From contig VGMW01000001.1 in assembly GCA_016866235.1 (NCBI GenBank), positions 1-64,000 of the forward strand: DNA of 64,000 bases, given 5' to 3'. The notes beneath the pieces were generated by a model. It was not told where the DNA came from. It saw nothing but the letters and a program-made list of their open reading frames with translations, and made no database searches. The DNA is from Bacteroidota bacterium. GTDB lineage: Bacteria > Bacteroidota > Bacteroidia > Cytophagales > Cyclobacteriaceae. The translations under genes were made by a program, and so were the position numbers. Positions within the stretch are counted from its first letter, which is position 1. Each line of letters opens with the position of its first letter. Below are positions 51,539-60,650 of the stretch, one piece after another.

Positions 51539-52999
51539 TTAAATACTGACTTCCGAATTTGGCTTTGAGGAAATGAGGTGTAAACCTCCCATGGTCAACA
51601 GTCCATTGATCACCAATATCTCGATATCAATTTGATAACCTCCCAACAACACCGGCGCATAAGAACTCAGCAGGTAAGACAAACAAGGTGCTGCAATGCA
51701 GACCAACAATACCATCGGTCCACTTACACTTCTTTTGGATAATAATCCGTAGCTGAACAAACCCAGCAACGGTCCATAGGTGTATCCTGCAGCCTTGAGC
51801 ACGGCATCGATCACCGATTTCTGATTGATTTCTTTGAAGACCAGAATGATGACCAGGAAGAGCAGTGAAAATCCAACGTGAACGATAAACTTTTGTTTTT
51901 TCTTCACTTCCTCAGTCTTAGCATCAAAATTCAAAAAGTCAATACAAAACGAGGTGGTGAGTCCAGCCAAAGCAGAGTCTGCACTGGCATAAGATGATGC
52001 TGTGATGCCCAACAGAAAAAATATTCCCACCAGCAAACTGAAGTGATTCAATGCCAACAGCGGAAACAATTGGTCAGAAGTAGCCGGCATAGTAATTTGA
52101 TTTGCCTCCACATATAAATACAAAAGCGCGCCGAGGGTAAGAAACAATAGGTTTACGATCACCAGCACCAGGCTATACCAGAACATATTTTTTTGCGCCT
52201 CTGACAGTGACTTACAGGTAAGATTTTTTTGCATGATTTCCTGATCCATGCCCGTCATCGTTAGCGCAATAAATGCGCCACCGATAAACTGCTTTGGAAA
52301 AAACAATCCGGAATTCGGATTATCGAAATGGAATATGCGGGAATAGGAGCTGTCGCGTACGGTAATCAGTAAATCAGAGAACGAAAATCCAAGCTCTCCG
52401 GCAATTTGCCACACAGCGATGGCAACCGCTGATACCAGGAAGATGGTTTGGAAGGAATCGGTATAGACAACCGTTTTAACTCCACCACGAAAGGTATACA
52501 CCCAAATCAAAGCAATTGTGGTCGCTACCGTAACAAAAAACGGAATACCCCAGGCATCGAATAAAAAGAGCTGAAGCACGGTGGCCGCCAGATAAAGCCT
52601 TAAGGCAGAACCAACCGATCGTGAAATCATAAAGAAAAGTGATCCGGTTCTGTATGCCCATCGGTCAAAGCGCTTATCCAGGTAGGTATAAATCGAAATC
52701 AGGTTAAGCCGGTAATACAACGGCATCAAAACATACATGATGGTCCAGTACCCCAGCAGGTAGCCAAGCACCACCTGGAAATATCCAAAACCAATTTTTC
52801 CTACGTTTCCAGGAACAGAAATAAACGTTACGCCCGAAAGCGAACTGCCAATCATTCCAAAGGCAACCAGGTACCAGGGCGACTGACGATTAGCGGTGAA
52901 AAAAGTTTCTGTAGTTGCTCCCCGTGAGGTGATCCAGGCAATGAGGATCAAAACAGCGAAGTAAATGATCAAAATGGAAAAGACTAGTGTGGGGCTCAT
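51539..52999 (-). CDS. Sodium:solute symporter (SSS family)
   Basis: This 486-residue inner-membrane symporter has about 13 helices, starting MSPTLVFSILIIYFAVLILI. Family features are the WYLVAFGMIGSSLSGVTFISVPG region (helices 1-2), YTFRGGVKTVVYTDSFQ (helix 5 region) and MTGMDQEIMQKNL. The solute is unknown; related Bacteroidota proteins are often placed near sugar or sialic-acid genes, but none lie here. The ATG at 52999 is preferred over a TTG at 53008. Its stop lies 4 bp from the convergent ATL gene. Confidence 0.92.
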   Translation of the reverse strand: MSPTLVFSILIIYFAVLILIAWITSRGATTETFFTANRQSPWYLVAFGMIGSSLSGVTFISVPGNVGKIGFGYFQVVLGYLLGYWTIMYVLMPLYYRLNLISIYTYLDKRFDRWAYRTGSLFFMISRSVGSALRLYLAATVLQLFLFDAWGIPFFVTVATTIALIWVYTFRGGVKTVVYTDSFQTIFLVSAVAIAVWQIAGELGFSFSDLLITVRDSSYSRIFHFDNPNSGLFFPKQFIGGAFIALTMTGMDQEIMQKNLTCKSLSEAQKNMFWYSLVLVIVNLLFLTLGALLYLYVEANQITMPATSDQLFPLLALNHFSLLVGIFFLLGITASSYASADSALAGLTTSFCIDFLNFDAKTEEVKKKQKFIVHVGFSLLFLVIILVFKEINQKSVIDAVLKAAGYTYGPLLGLFSYGLLSKRSVSGPMVLLVCIAAPCLSYLLSSYAPVLLGGYQIDIEILVINGLLTMGGLHLISSKPNSEVSI

Positions 53000-53051
53000 C
53001 ACCAGCAAACTGTCTAATTTTTTTTACTTTTGAAACTGATTTTTTCAAGTC

Positions 53052-53333
53052 ATGGGCTTTTCGGTAAAGGAAGCAGAAGTAGCAGAGCTGGATGCGTTGA
53101 CCGACCTTGATTCGCCGAGGGATTTGGTCGTATTTAATGACGATGTCAACACCTTCGACCATGTCATTTCAACCCTGGTGAAGGTATGCCGTCACACACC
53201 TGAGCAGGCAGAGCAATGCGCCTGGATCATTCATTACCGCCAAAAGTGCACAGTAAAAAAAGGACCCTTTGATGAACTTAGGCCAATGAGGGATGCGATT
53301 TGTGAACGTGGGATCGATGCACGAATCCTCTGA
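53052..53333 (+). CDS. clpS: ATP-dependent Clp protease adaptor ClpS
   Basis: This 93-residue adaptor delivers N-degron substrates to ClpAP. It has the ClpS core with VVFNDDVNTFDHVI (about 26-39) and the AEQCAWIIHYRQKCTVKKGPFDEL region of the N-degron pocket. Length is normal. It begins a plus-strand cluster with recR (10 bp downstream) and an aminotransferase. Confidence 0.94.
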   Translation: MGFSVKEAEVAELDALTDLDSPRDLVVFNDDVNTFDHVISTLVKVCRHTPEQAEQCAWIIHYRQKCTVKKGPFDELRPMRDAICERGIDARIL

Positions 53334-53343
53334 TCTTTAGATA

Positions 53344-53952
53344 ATGGATTTTTCCTCCAGACTACTGGAACAAGCTGTGGAGCAAATAGCCAAACTGCCA
53401 GGCATTGGGAAAAAAACTGCTTTACGACTGGCCCTGCATCTGGTGAGAGAAAACCCTGCTTACACAACCCAGCTAACCGAGGCCTTGGGTAAACTCCGTT
53501 CAGAAATCAGCCTATGTAAAACCTGCTTTAACATCTCTGATCACGAGCTTTGTCCTTTGTGTCAGAGCCCGCGAAGGGATAAATCAATTGTATGTGTCGT
53601 GGAAGACACCCGCGATGTCATGGCAATTGAAAATACTTCACAATACCAGGGTCTTTACCATGTCCTGGGTGGTGTTATTTCACCGGTTAATGGAATCGGA
53701 CCTGGCGATCTGCGAATCGAGCAGCTAATTCAGCGTGTTTCAGAAAGCGGATCGGAGGTTCGTGAAATTATTCTTGCTTTTAGCTCTACCATGGAAGGGG
53801 ATACCACTGGATTTTATATTCATAAAAAACTGTCCAGCCTGTCAGTAAAAGTCACTTCCATCGCCAGGGGAATTCCTGTAGGGGGCGACCTTGAATTTAC
53901 CGATGAGCTCACGCTGGGAAGAAGTATTTTATCGAGGACGCCGGTACAGTAA
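53344..53952 (+). CDS. recR: Recombination protein RecR
   Basis: This 202-residue protein acts with RecF/RecO to load RecA at gaps. It shows the helix-hairpin-helix ([16 protein letters not shown]), the zinc finger with Cys58, Cys61, Cys70 and Cys73, and the Toprim domain ([14 protein letters not shown] onward). The usual dnaX/ybaB neighbours are absent; clpS precedes it by 10 bp. Confidence 0.96.
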   Translation: MDFSSRLLEQAVEQIAKLPGIGKKTALRLALHLVRENPAYTTQLTEALGKLRSEISLCKTCFNISDHELCPLCQSPRRDKSIVCVVEDTRDVMAIENTSQYQGLYHVLGGVISPVNGIGPGDLRIEQLIQRVSESGSEVREIILAFSSTMEGDTTGFYIHKKLSSLSVKVTSIARGIPVGGDLEFTDELTLGRSILSRTPVQ

Positions 53953-54022
53953 TGGATTGCCCAGCCTAACGATTGTCGATCTGAACTAATCCATATTTTT
54001 ACGTCCCTAAACCTGTTATGGA

Positions 54023-55219
54023 ATGAACCGTTTATCCAACCGCATTAACGCTATCGAAGAATCTGCAACCCTTGCCATGGCCGCCAAGGCCCGTGAATAC
54101 AAGGCAAAAGGAATTGATGTCATCAGCCTTAGTTTGGGCGAACCAGATTTTAAAACACCAATTCATATTTGTGAGGGCGCGAAAAAGGCCATTGATGAGG
54201 GAAAATATTTCTCCTATCCTCCGGTAAACGGATACCTGGACTTACGCGAGGCTATTGTGGCCAAGTATAAGCGTGATGCAGGCGTTACTTATAAAGCGGA
54301 TCAGATAGTGGTTTCCAATGGTGCAAAACAATCCATTGCCAATGTAATGTTTGCCTTATTGAATCCTGGTGATGAAGTTATCATCTTTTCCCCCTACTGG
54401 GTTTCGTACGATGCTTTGGTCCGTCTGGCAGAAGCTACGCCTGTTTTTGTAAAAGGCGGAATTGAAAATGACTTTAAAGTAACAGCTGCCCAGGTTGAAG
54501 GTGCTATTACGGCTAAAACGAAGGCTATAATTTTCTCTTCACCATGTAATCCAACCGGTTCCGTTTTTTCAAAGAAAGAGCTTGAAGCGATTGCAGCAGT
54601 AGTGCTCAAGCATCCTGATCTTCTGATCATAGCGGATGAAATCTATGAGCACATCAATTTTACCGGTGAGCAGGTGAGCATCGCTTCTTTCCCAGGAATG
54701 CAGGACAGAACCATTATTGTAAACGGATTTGCCAAAGGTTATGCAATGACCGGCTGGCGCGTGGGTTACATCTGTGCACCGAAGTGGGTCGCCGATGCGG
54801 CCAACAAAATGCAGGGACAACTCACTTCTGCCAATAGTTCAATCGCTCAAAGAGCGGCGATGGTTGCGCTAACCGGCGATCTTCAGCCTACCTTGGATAT
54901 GGTAAAGGAGTATAAAGTACGGCGTGAAATTGTTTATGCACTCCTGAAGGACATCCCCGGTATTAAGGCAAATTATCCTCAAGGAGCCTTCTACTTTTTT
55001 CCGGATGTCAGTTCTTATTTCGGAAAATCAGACGGAAAGGTTACGATCAAAAATGCCGATGACTTATGTCTCTGGTTGTTGGATTCAGCACAGGTTTCGC
55101 TGGTGCCAGGTGGAGCTTTTGGGGATGAGAATTGCGTGAGACTTTCTTACGCCGCTTCTGAAAAGGACTTGCGTGAGGCGTTGGCCCGCATCAAATCCGC
55201 ATTGTCCAGGTTATCCTGA
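54023..55219 (+). CDS. Pyridoxal-phosphate aminotransferase, aspartate aminotransferase type
   Basis: This 398-residue class I aminotransferase transfers amino groups between aspartate (or related amino acids) and 2-oxoglutarate. It has SLSLGEPDFKTP at the N-terminus, SPCNPTGSVF, the PLP-binding Lys in NGFAKGYAMTGWRVGY (about 235-250) and the substrate Arg near the C-terminus in ENCVRLSYA. It belongs to the gamma subgroup common in bacteria. It follows recR after 70 bp. Confidence 0.94.
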   Translation: MNRLSNRINAIEESATLAMAAKAREYKAKGIDVISLSLGEPDFKTPIHICEGAKKAIDEGKYFSYPPVNGYLDLREAIVAKYKRDAGVTYKADQIVVSNGAKQSIANVMFALLNPGDEVIIFSPYWVSYDALVRLAEATPVFVKGGIENDFKVTAAQVEGAITAKTKAIIFSSPCNPTGSVFSKKELEAIAAVVLKHPDLLIIADEIYEHINFTGEQVSIASFPGMQDRTIIVNGFAKGYAMTGWRVGYICAPKWVADAANKMQGQLTSANSSIAQRAAMVALTGDLQPTLDMVKEYKVRREIVYALLKDIPGIKANYPQGAFYFFPDVSSYFGKSDGKVTIKNADDLCLWLLDSAQVSLVPGGAFGDENCVRLSYAASEKDLREALARIKSALSRLS

Positions 55220-55226
55220 CCGAATC

Positions 55227-56252
55227 TTATTGAATTCGTTTCCTGACCTCGGAGATGACGCGGTCGGGGTGGATGCGGGTGAGGCAGGCGAAATCACCTC
55301 TTTCACAATGAGCTTTTCCAAACACGGAGCAAGGCCTGCACGGTAATTCATCAGTAGGTATTTCCACAATGGCGTTGTCTTCCATGGGCAAGGGTCCAAA
55401 TCCAGTTACGGTATGGGTTCCGCCCCAGATGGATACAACCGGAATGCCCGAAATGGATGCAAGGTGCATGTTCGAGGAATCTGTACAAATCATGAGACGA
55501 AGCGATTTGATTAGTTCGAGCTCCTCGTCAAGTGAATAATTGCCAGCCACATTGATGCAATGCTGGAATCGAGCTGACCAATTTTTTAAGATCGCAACTT
55601 CCTCCGTACCTCCTCCGAAAAGATAAATCTTGATTTTAGGATTTTGGGTGAGCTCACCGATCACCACTTCAAAATTTTGAATGGGCCATCGCTTTGTCGC
55701 GTGTGCAGCAAAGGGTGCAATGCCTATCCTGATTTCATTTTCTTGATTTAGGCTTGTTCTTGAAAATTTTGCTGGCCTGTTGGCTGGGTTAAACTCAAGG
55801 GGAAATCCGGCAAGTCCGAAAGCCTTAGCATACCTCGCAGAGGTGTGGATAAGTGGCTTTCGATGGTTGGCCCGAAGTTGACCGGTAGCTAACTTTTTTT
55901 CGGCACGACCTTTACTGAAAACAGCCACCTTAGTTCCGGTAAGCTTTAAAAATTGCCTCACGATTTTGGTTCGCAGGTTGTCGTGGAGATCCAACACCAC
56001 ATCTGGCTTAAGGCTTCGGACAACTTGAATAAGTTTCCACAGTCCGAAAATTCCTGAATACTCCTTATTAAAATCTATTGAGCAGATTTTAGTTTGTGAG
56101 AGATTCTTAAACAATCCTGCAAACCTGGATCGTGTGACAATGGTTAAGTGGTCGTTTGGATATTGTTCAGTAAAATATTGCAGTACCGGAACCGTCAGGG
56201 CAACATCGCCCATCGCTGAGAATCTAAGAACCACAAGGTGTTTAGAAGACAA
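55227..56252 (-). CDS. Glycosyltransferase family 9 (heptosyltransferase-like)
   Basis: This 341-residue enzyme probably adds a heptose or other sugar to the lipopolysaccharide inner core at the cytoplasmic face. It has the N-terminal LRFSAMGDVALTVPVL motif, LDLHDNLRTK, and the nucleotide-sugar-binding CTDSSNMHLASISGIPVVSIWGG region (about 265-290), followed by a cysteine-containing loop (LPCRPCSVFGKAHCERGDFACL). It is last in a four-gene minus-strand cluster, 3 bp after the DUF4254 gene. Confidence 0.92.
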   Translation of the reverse strand: MSSKHLVVLRFSAMGDVALTVPVLQYFTEQYPNDHLTIVTRSRFAGLFKNLSQTKICSIDFNKEYSGIFGLWKLIQVVRSLKPDVVLDLHDNLRTKIVRQFLKLTGTKVAVFSKGRAEKKLATGQLRANHRKPLIHTSARYAKAFGLAGFPLEFNPANRPAKFSRTSLNQENEIRIGIAPFAAHATKRWPIQNFEVVIGELTQNPKIKIYLFGGGTEEVAILKNWSARFQHCINVAGNYSLDEELELIKSLRLMICTDSSNMHLASISGIPVVSIWGGTHTVTGFGPLPMEDNAIVEIPTDELPCRPCSVFGKAHCERGDFACLTRIHPDRVISEVRKRIQ

Positions 56253-56255
56253 TCG

Positions 56256-56864
56256 TCAGGATTTTTTTTGGTAGAAAACCGGATTCAATGATTCGTCATT
56301 ATACATTTTCATCTGCCGGTAGACCTTTATTCGTTTTTTTCCGGATGCGATCTCCTCCATCAATTCATCAAAGCATTGTCCCATATCCCTACGCTGCTCC
56401 AGGAGAACATCGAGTTTGAGTTTACACCGTTGCACGTGCTCAGATGATACGTCCGTCCTAACGGTTTGCTCCTGCATGTGCCAGATTTTGAGAACCAGAA
56501 TACTCATTCGGTCCAGCAGCCAGGCTGGTGTCTCAGAGTTTTGTTTGGCTTGGGGTAAGGGCATTACATCGGCAAAGTGGCTGATGAATAAATCATCCAG
56601 CTTCTCAACCACATCCGTTCGGTGTTGGTTGGATTGATCGATCCTTCTCTTGACGGCCATGCCTTTGACTGGATCAATAAGAGGGTCACGAACGATATCC
56701 TCTAAATGCCACTGTACAGTATCGATCCAGTTTTTCAGATAAAGCAAGTTCTTTTTATCGCCGTCCTGAAAAGGATTATTGATCGGTTTATCCACATCGT
56801 TAAGTAGGTGATAATCCGAAACACTTTTTTCAAAAATCAAATAACATTCTGCTGAAGAAATCAT
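56256..56864 (-). CDS. DUF4254 domain protein
   Basis: This 202-residue all-alpha protein of DUF4254 shows LKNWIDTVQWHLEDIVRDP and RRIDQSNQHRTDVVEKLDD. Members are found next to glycosyltransferase 9 genes in Bacteroidota, as here, and are presumed to serve envelope polysaccharide assembly. No catalytic motif is seen. The Met at 56864 leaves a 10-bp gap to the preceding hydrolase; a longer frame would overlap that gene. Confidence 0.85.
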   Translation of the reverse strand: MISSAECYLIFEKSVSDYHLLNDVDKPINNPFQDGDKKNLLYLKNWIDTVQWHLEDIVRDPLIDPVKGMAVKRRIDQSNQHRTDVVEKLDDLFISHFADVMPLPQAKQNSETPAWLLDRMSILVLKIWHMQEQTVRTDVSSEHVQRCKLKLDVLLEQRRDMGQCFDELMEEIASGKKRIKVYRQMKMYNDESLNPVFYQKKS

Positions 56865-56874
56865 GGATTCAGTT

Positions 56875-57975
56875 TTAATTGGGGCGGCTGTCCTGATGCT
56901 CAAGATATTCAATCACGTAAGTGGCCTGTCTTTCCAGATCGCGGGGAGCGCCCGATAAAATGACGATCAACCAATTTTTCGCCGGCAGGTAAACATAGTT
57001 TCCGCGGAATCCACCCTGACTGCCCGTGTGTCCGATTTGAGTAAGGCCCGATTTGGTTTTGGTGATAAACCAGGACCACCCGATGAACTCCGGAGTAGCA
57101 CCATTCCAATCGTTGAACTTTTGAATGGTCCTGCTCTCCGTTAAAGTTGTGCTGTCAAGAAAAACCTGGCTTTGTATGGCCAATTCATAATGGTGCAACT
57201 CTTTCACGCTACTCCATACTCCGCCATTGCCCGATGCCGCGAAAGTGGGTTCCTCCATGTAGTCTTTTTCAATCCACTCACCCTTAGAATAAATGTAGCC
57301 GTGCGCTACGCCCGTTTGGGGATGAGCGCCATCGGTGATCGTGCTTGAAAACATTTGGGATGGCTTGAGAATATTCTCCTCAATATAAGTTTGCCATTTG
57401 GTGCCAGAGACTTGTTCAACAATCAAGGCAAGCGCATTAAAAGCGGGGTTGGAATATTCAAAAGAAGTGCCTGGCTCGAAATTCAGTGAATCTGTTTTTA
57501 AAATCGGAGCCCAGTTTTCCTGGTCTTTGGCAGTTAAATAAAATACACTGTCCCGATATGGAAAACGAATATCGGGTAGCCCGGATGTGTGGGTTAACAG
57601 GTGTTTGATTTTTACCTTTTCACCGATGGATTTGTTTTTAAAATCGGGGAAATACTTAATCAGACTGTCATCGAGCGACAATTTGCCTTCGTTCCTCAAC
57701 TGTAGGATGGCGTTGGCTACAAAGGTTTTACTGATGGATCCCAGGTTGAATAAAGTATTGGTCGATACCTTCTCCTTGGTGGAGAGGTCTGCTAAACCCC
57801 ATGCACCGGAAAATAAAATACTGTCGCCACGGGCAATCAGCACAGCGCCTCCGGGATCATTTTCAGGGTACTGTTCTGCAAACCAGGAATCCAGCTTTTG
57901 AAAATCTGGCTTCTTTTCTGCAGGACTGCAGCTGAACAGGATCCAGGTTAAACCTAAAAGGGCAACACCTTTCAT
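56875..57975 (-). CDS. Serine hydrolase lipoprotein, class C beta-lactamase fold
   Basis: This 366-residue penicillin-binding-protein-like hydrolase has a lipobox LFSC (Cys16), so it is a membrane-anchored periplasmic protein. The catalytic SxxK is Ser80-Ile-Ser-Lys83, the YxN is YSN in FEYSNPAFN, and the third motif is HTG in IGHTGSQGG (typical KTG replaced). It may be a D-peptidase or esterase; true beta-lactamase activity cannot be read from sequence. The Met at 57975 starts the signal sequence. It is 7 bp from the aminopeptidase gene. Confidence 0.9.
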   Translation of the reverse strand: MKGVALLGLTWILFSCSPAEKKPDFQKLDSWFAEQYPENDPGGAVLIARGDSILFSGAWGLADLSTKEKVSTNTLFNLGSISKTFVANAILQLRNEGKLSLDDSLIKYFPDFKNKSIGEKVKIKHLLTHTSGLPDIRFPYRDSVFYLTAKDQENWAPILKTDSLNFEPGTSFEYSNPAFNALALIVEQVSGTKWQTYIEENILKPSQMFSSTITDGAHPQTGVAHGYIYSKGEWIEKDYMEEPTFAASGNGGVWSSVKELHHYELAIQSQVFLDSTTLTESRTIQKFNDWNGATPEFIGWSWFITKTKSGLTQIGHTGSQGGFRGNYVYLPAKNWLIVILSGAPRDLERQATYVIEYLEHQDSRPN

Positions 57976-57982
57976 GGGTTGA

Positions 57983-59461
57983 TTAGTCCTTTTTGAGCGT
58001 TGGTAAAATGAAGTCATCCAAAGCGCTGGGCAGCGTCATGATATCTTCAATTTCCTTGACCGTTCGCGGCGCTGATTTGGAAAGATGTTCATAGCCACTT
58101 TTGGTGATCAGGTAATCATCCTCGATGCGAACAGCAATTCCTCTCCATTTAGGATCCACATTGCTGTCCAACGGAATATAAATTCCCGGCTCGATCGTAA
58201 TAACCATATTTTCCTCCAGTTTATCATATACGCCGCGGTCATGAACATCAAGTCCAATGTGGTGGCAGCAACCGTGTGGATAATATTTTCTGACCTCCTT
58301 TTCTTCTTTAATAATTCCATTTTCCATCAGCCCTTTTGCGATGACTTTTTGTGTGGCAACCAGTAGATCACGAAACGGTGTGCCTGGTTTGCAAATGGTC
58401 ATGGCTTGTTCTTGTGCGTTGAGCACAAGCTCGTAAATGATTTTTTGTTCCGGATTAAATTTTCCGTTGATGGGAATGGTTCTGGTGATGTCTGCTGTGT
58501 AGCCGCGGTATTCAGCGCCAAGATCCATCAGGATCAGATCTTTTCCGTCTACCTGTGGACGATAATTTTCTGTGTAGTGAAGGATGCAGCCATTGTGTCC
58601 TGCGCCAACGATGGAAGGGTATCCAAGATCTTCCGCCTGATATTTCTTAAATACAAACTCATGAATCCCTTGAATTTCCCGTTCAGACATTCCAGGTTTT
58701 AGCGCTTTCATTACTTCTACCTGACCTGCGCAGGAAATTTTAACAGCCATGCTAAGCAAGTCCAACTCCTCCTTTGTTTTGATGCCCCTAAGTTCCTCCA
58801 TGTATGTTTCAAGTTGACTTATATTGAGGTTGTTGGCAGGCTTTTCCTGGGAGATCACCAGGTCGTTTACTTCAGGATAGTTTGCCTTTCTGCGGAATTG
58901 GAGGATCAGATCGTAGAGGTCTGCCGAGTCGGCTTCGTTGCGAACATCATTTTGAAATTCATGGAAGAATACCTGGCTGAACTTTGAGAAGTCGATCGGG
59001 TACCTGGAGAATTCTGCGCCGTTGAAGGCCATTTTAAATCCAAGTTGTGCGGTTACGCCTGCAGGCCCTAACCTTCTTCCTGTCCAGGTTTCTGCGCGCT
59101 CATTTCTGGCTTGAACAAAAATGATTTCATCATAATCCGGACCTGATGGGGCTTTTTGTTTTTCCTTGAAAATCAACAGGACTGCATTGGGTTCGCGGTA
59201 TCCGGTTAGATAATAAAAGTCTGGATCCTGATGGTAATTGTAGTCCACATCATTGGCACGGTTTCTAACCGGGTTAGCGAAAAAAACGGCCACGGATCCG
59301 GGCGTCATTTTTTCCCTGAGTTTTTGGCGACGTTCTGCGTGGAAATCTTTGCTTAGAAAGTCGGAGGGTTGGAGTTGATTTTGACCTATTGCCTCGCTGA
59401 TTATCAGGGTAAGCAGTAGGAAATGGAGTGCACGCTTTAGAATTGAAAAATGGTTTTGCAT
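57983..59461 (-). CDS. Exported Xaa-Pro aminopeptidase (aminopeptidase P family)
   Basis: This 492-residue dinuclear metallopeptidase removes N-terminal residues preceding proline. An N-terminal signal sequence (hydrophobic 13-25, cleavage near AIGQ) places it in the periplasm. The N-terminal AMP_N domain (DFHAERRQKLREKM onward) precedes a creatinase-fold catalytic domain with the metal ligands Asp (MDLGAEYRGYTADITR, two Asp), His (HGCCHHIGLDVHD) and Glu (TIEPGIY; RIEDDY). It opens the four-gene minus cluster. Confidence 0.93.
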   Translation of the reverse strand: MQNHFSILKRALHFLLLTLIISEAIGQNQLQPSDFLSKDFHAERRQKLREKMTPGSVAVFFANPVRNRANDVDYNYHQDPDFYYLTGYREPNAVLLIFKEKQKAPSGPDYDEIIFVQARNERAETWTGRRLGPAGVTAQLGFKMAFNGAEFSRYPIDFSKFSQVFFHEFQNDVRNEADSADLYDLILQFRRKANYPEVNDLVISQEKPANNLNISQLETYMEELRGIKTKEELDLLSMAVKISCAGQVEVMKALKPGMSEREIQGIHEFVFKKYQAEDLGYPSIVGAGHNGCILHYTENYRPQVDGKDLILMDLGAEYRGYTADITRTIPINGKFNPEQKIIYELVLNAQEQAMTICKPGTPFRDLLVATQKVIAKGLMENGIIKEEKEVRKYYPHGCCHHIGLDVHDRGVYDKLEENMVITIEPGIYIPLDSNVDPKWRGIAVRIEDDYLITKSGYEHLSKSAPRTVKEIEDIMTLPSALDDFILPTLKKD

Positions 59462-59614
59462 TGGAGTTAAATTCGATTTTTTAGATTGGTTCTCAAAAGG
59501 GGTGGTATTCAGATTTGTTGATATTGATACTTAAGGGGTTTTCATCACTTTCCTACTTGAATCTTTGATCTTATAAAAACTCCATCGAGCTTAAATTTAA
59601 AAATCCTGCCTGCC

Positions 59615-60643
59615 TTATTTCTTTTTAGGTGATTTGGTTCCCTTTGATAAAGTTACTTTTTTGATCTGCTTTTCAAAGTCACTCTCAAAGTTCCTATCCT
59701 GTATAATCCTAAACTTTGAGTACTCTTTTTCAACCAGTTTTATGGCAATTTCGTGACTAATCTTGCCACTTTCTTTGAGGATATCAAATTGATTAAACTT
59801 TAGAAACGCATCCAGCCTCGAAATCCAATCAGACATTTTCATTGGAATTTGTCTTTCGGCCTGCAATTCTGCAAAATCCAAGTACATGGTTACAATTTTT
59901 TCTAATGCTTTTATTTCTTTTTCCTGCAGATAATTTTTAGCGATTCCTATATCTGATTTTAAAATTTTCCCATGCGGTGCATTTTTCCAGGCTGTAAGTC
60001 CCATAGTTGGATGCTCTGCATTTGCCCGTGTTGAAACCAGTTCAGCTGCCGTCATTCCGGTTATTGCCCAATGAAGTTTATTTTGAACGGTCTTAAAGAA
60101 CCGCTCTGTCAATTCAGAATTCTTATTATAATCAATGCTGCATTGCTCATAGATATCAGTGATTTTAAGGTAAAAGCGTCTTTCGCTTGCGCGAATTTCT
60201 CTGATCCGCTCTAAAAGTTCATCAAAGTAATCTTTTCCAAATCGCTTTCCTTGAGCCAATCGCTCATCATCCAGTACAAAGCCTTTTAAAATATATTCAC
60301 GAAGTGTTTTTGTTGCCCATATTCGAAAATCTGTAGCCTCCTTACTATTAACACGGTACCCAACAGCAATTATGGCGTCCAGACTAAAAAATTTGGTTTT
60401 ATATTTTTTTCCGTCGGAGGCAGTATCCGAGATTTCCTCGGTAACTGAAGCGGAGTCTAGTTCCTTACTTTTAAAAATATTTTTAAGGTGCAGTGATATG
60501 TTGTCTATGCTACAGCCAAAAAGCTCCGCCATACGCTTTTGAGAGAGCCAAAGCGTTTCATTTTGATACAATACTTCAATTTTTATCTTACCCTTACCAG
60601 TGGTATAAAAAATAACATCTGACCTTAAATTTTCCTTTGTCAT
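59615..60643 (-). CDS. RhuM family (virulence RhuM) protein
   Basis: This 342-residue protein matches the RhuM family. The N-terminal LWLSQKRMAELFGCSIDNIS helix-turn-helix-like segment (about 30-55) and the YRVNSKEATDFRIWATKTLREYILKG block (about 97-122) are typical. The family is scattered in accessory regions and is often tied to mobile or defence-like loci; its molecular role is not established. It starts 7 bp after the helicase stop, so it may be translated from that mRNA. The 153 bp downstream (59462-59614) hold nothing recognisable. Confidence 0.85.
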   Translation of the reverse strand: MTKENLRSDVIFYTTGKGKIKIEVLYQNETLWLSQKRMAELFGCSIDNISLHLKNIFKSKELDSASVTEEISDTASDGKKYKTKFFSLDAIIAVGYRVNSKEATDFRIWATKTLREYILKGFVLDDERLAQGKRFGKDYFDELLERIREIRASERRFYLKITDIYEQCSIDYNKNSELTERFFKTVQNKLHWAITGMTAAELVSTRANAEHPTMGLTAWKNAPHGKILKSDIGIAKNYLQEKEIKALEKIVTMYLDFAELQAERQIPMKMSDWISRLDAFLKFNQFDILKESGKISHEIAIKLVEKEYSKFRIIQDRNFESDFEKQIKKVTLSKGTKSPKKK

Positions 60644-60650
60644 TTTTCAC

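Noticed and set aside
56865-56912. Longer start of the DUF4254 protein
   Set aside because: The extension overlaps the upstream hydrolase gene, while the Met at 56864 fits the family and leaves a normal 10-bp gap.
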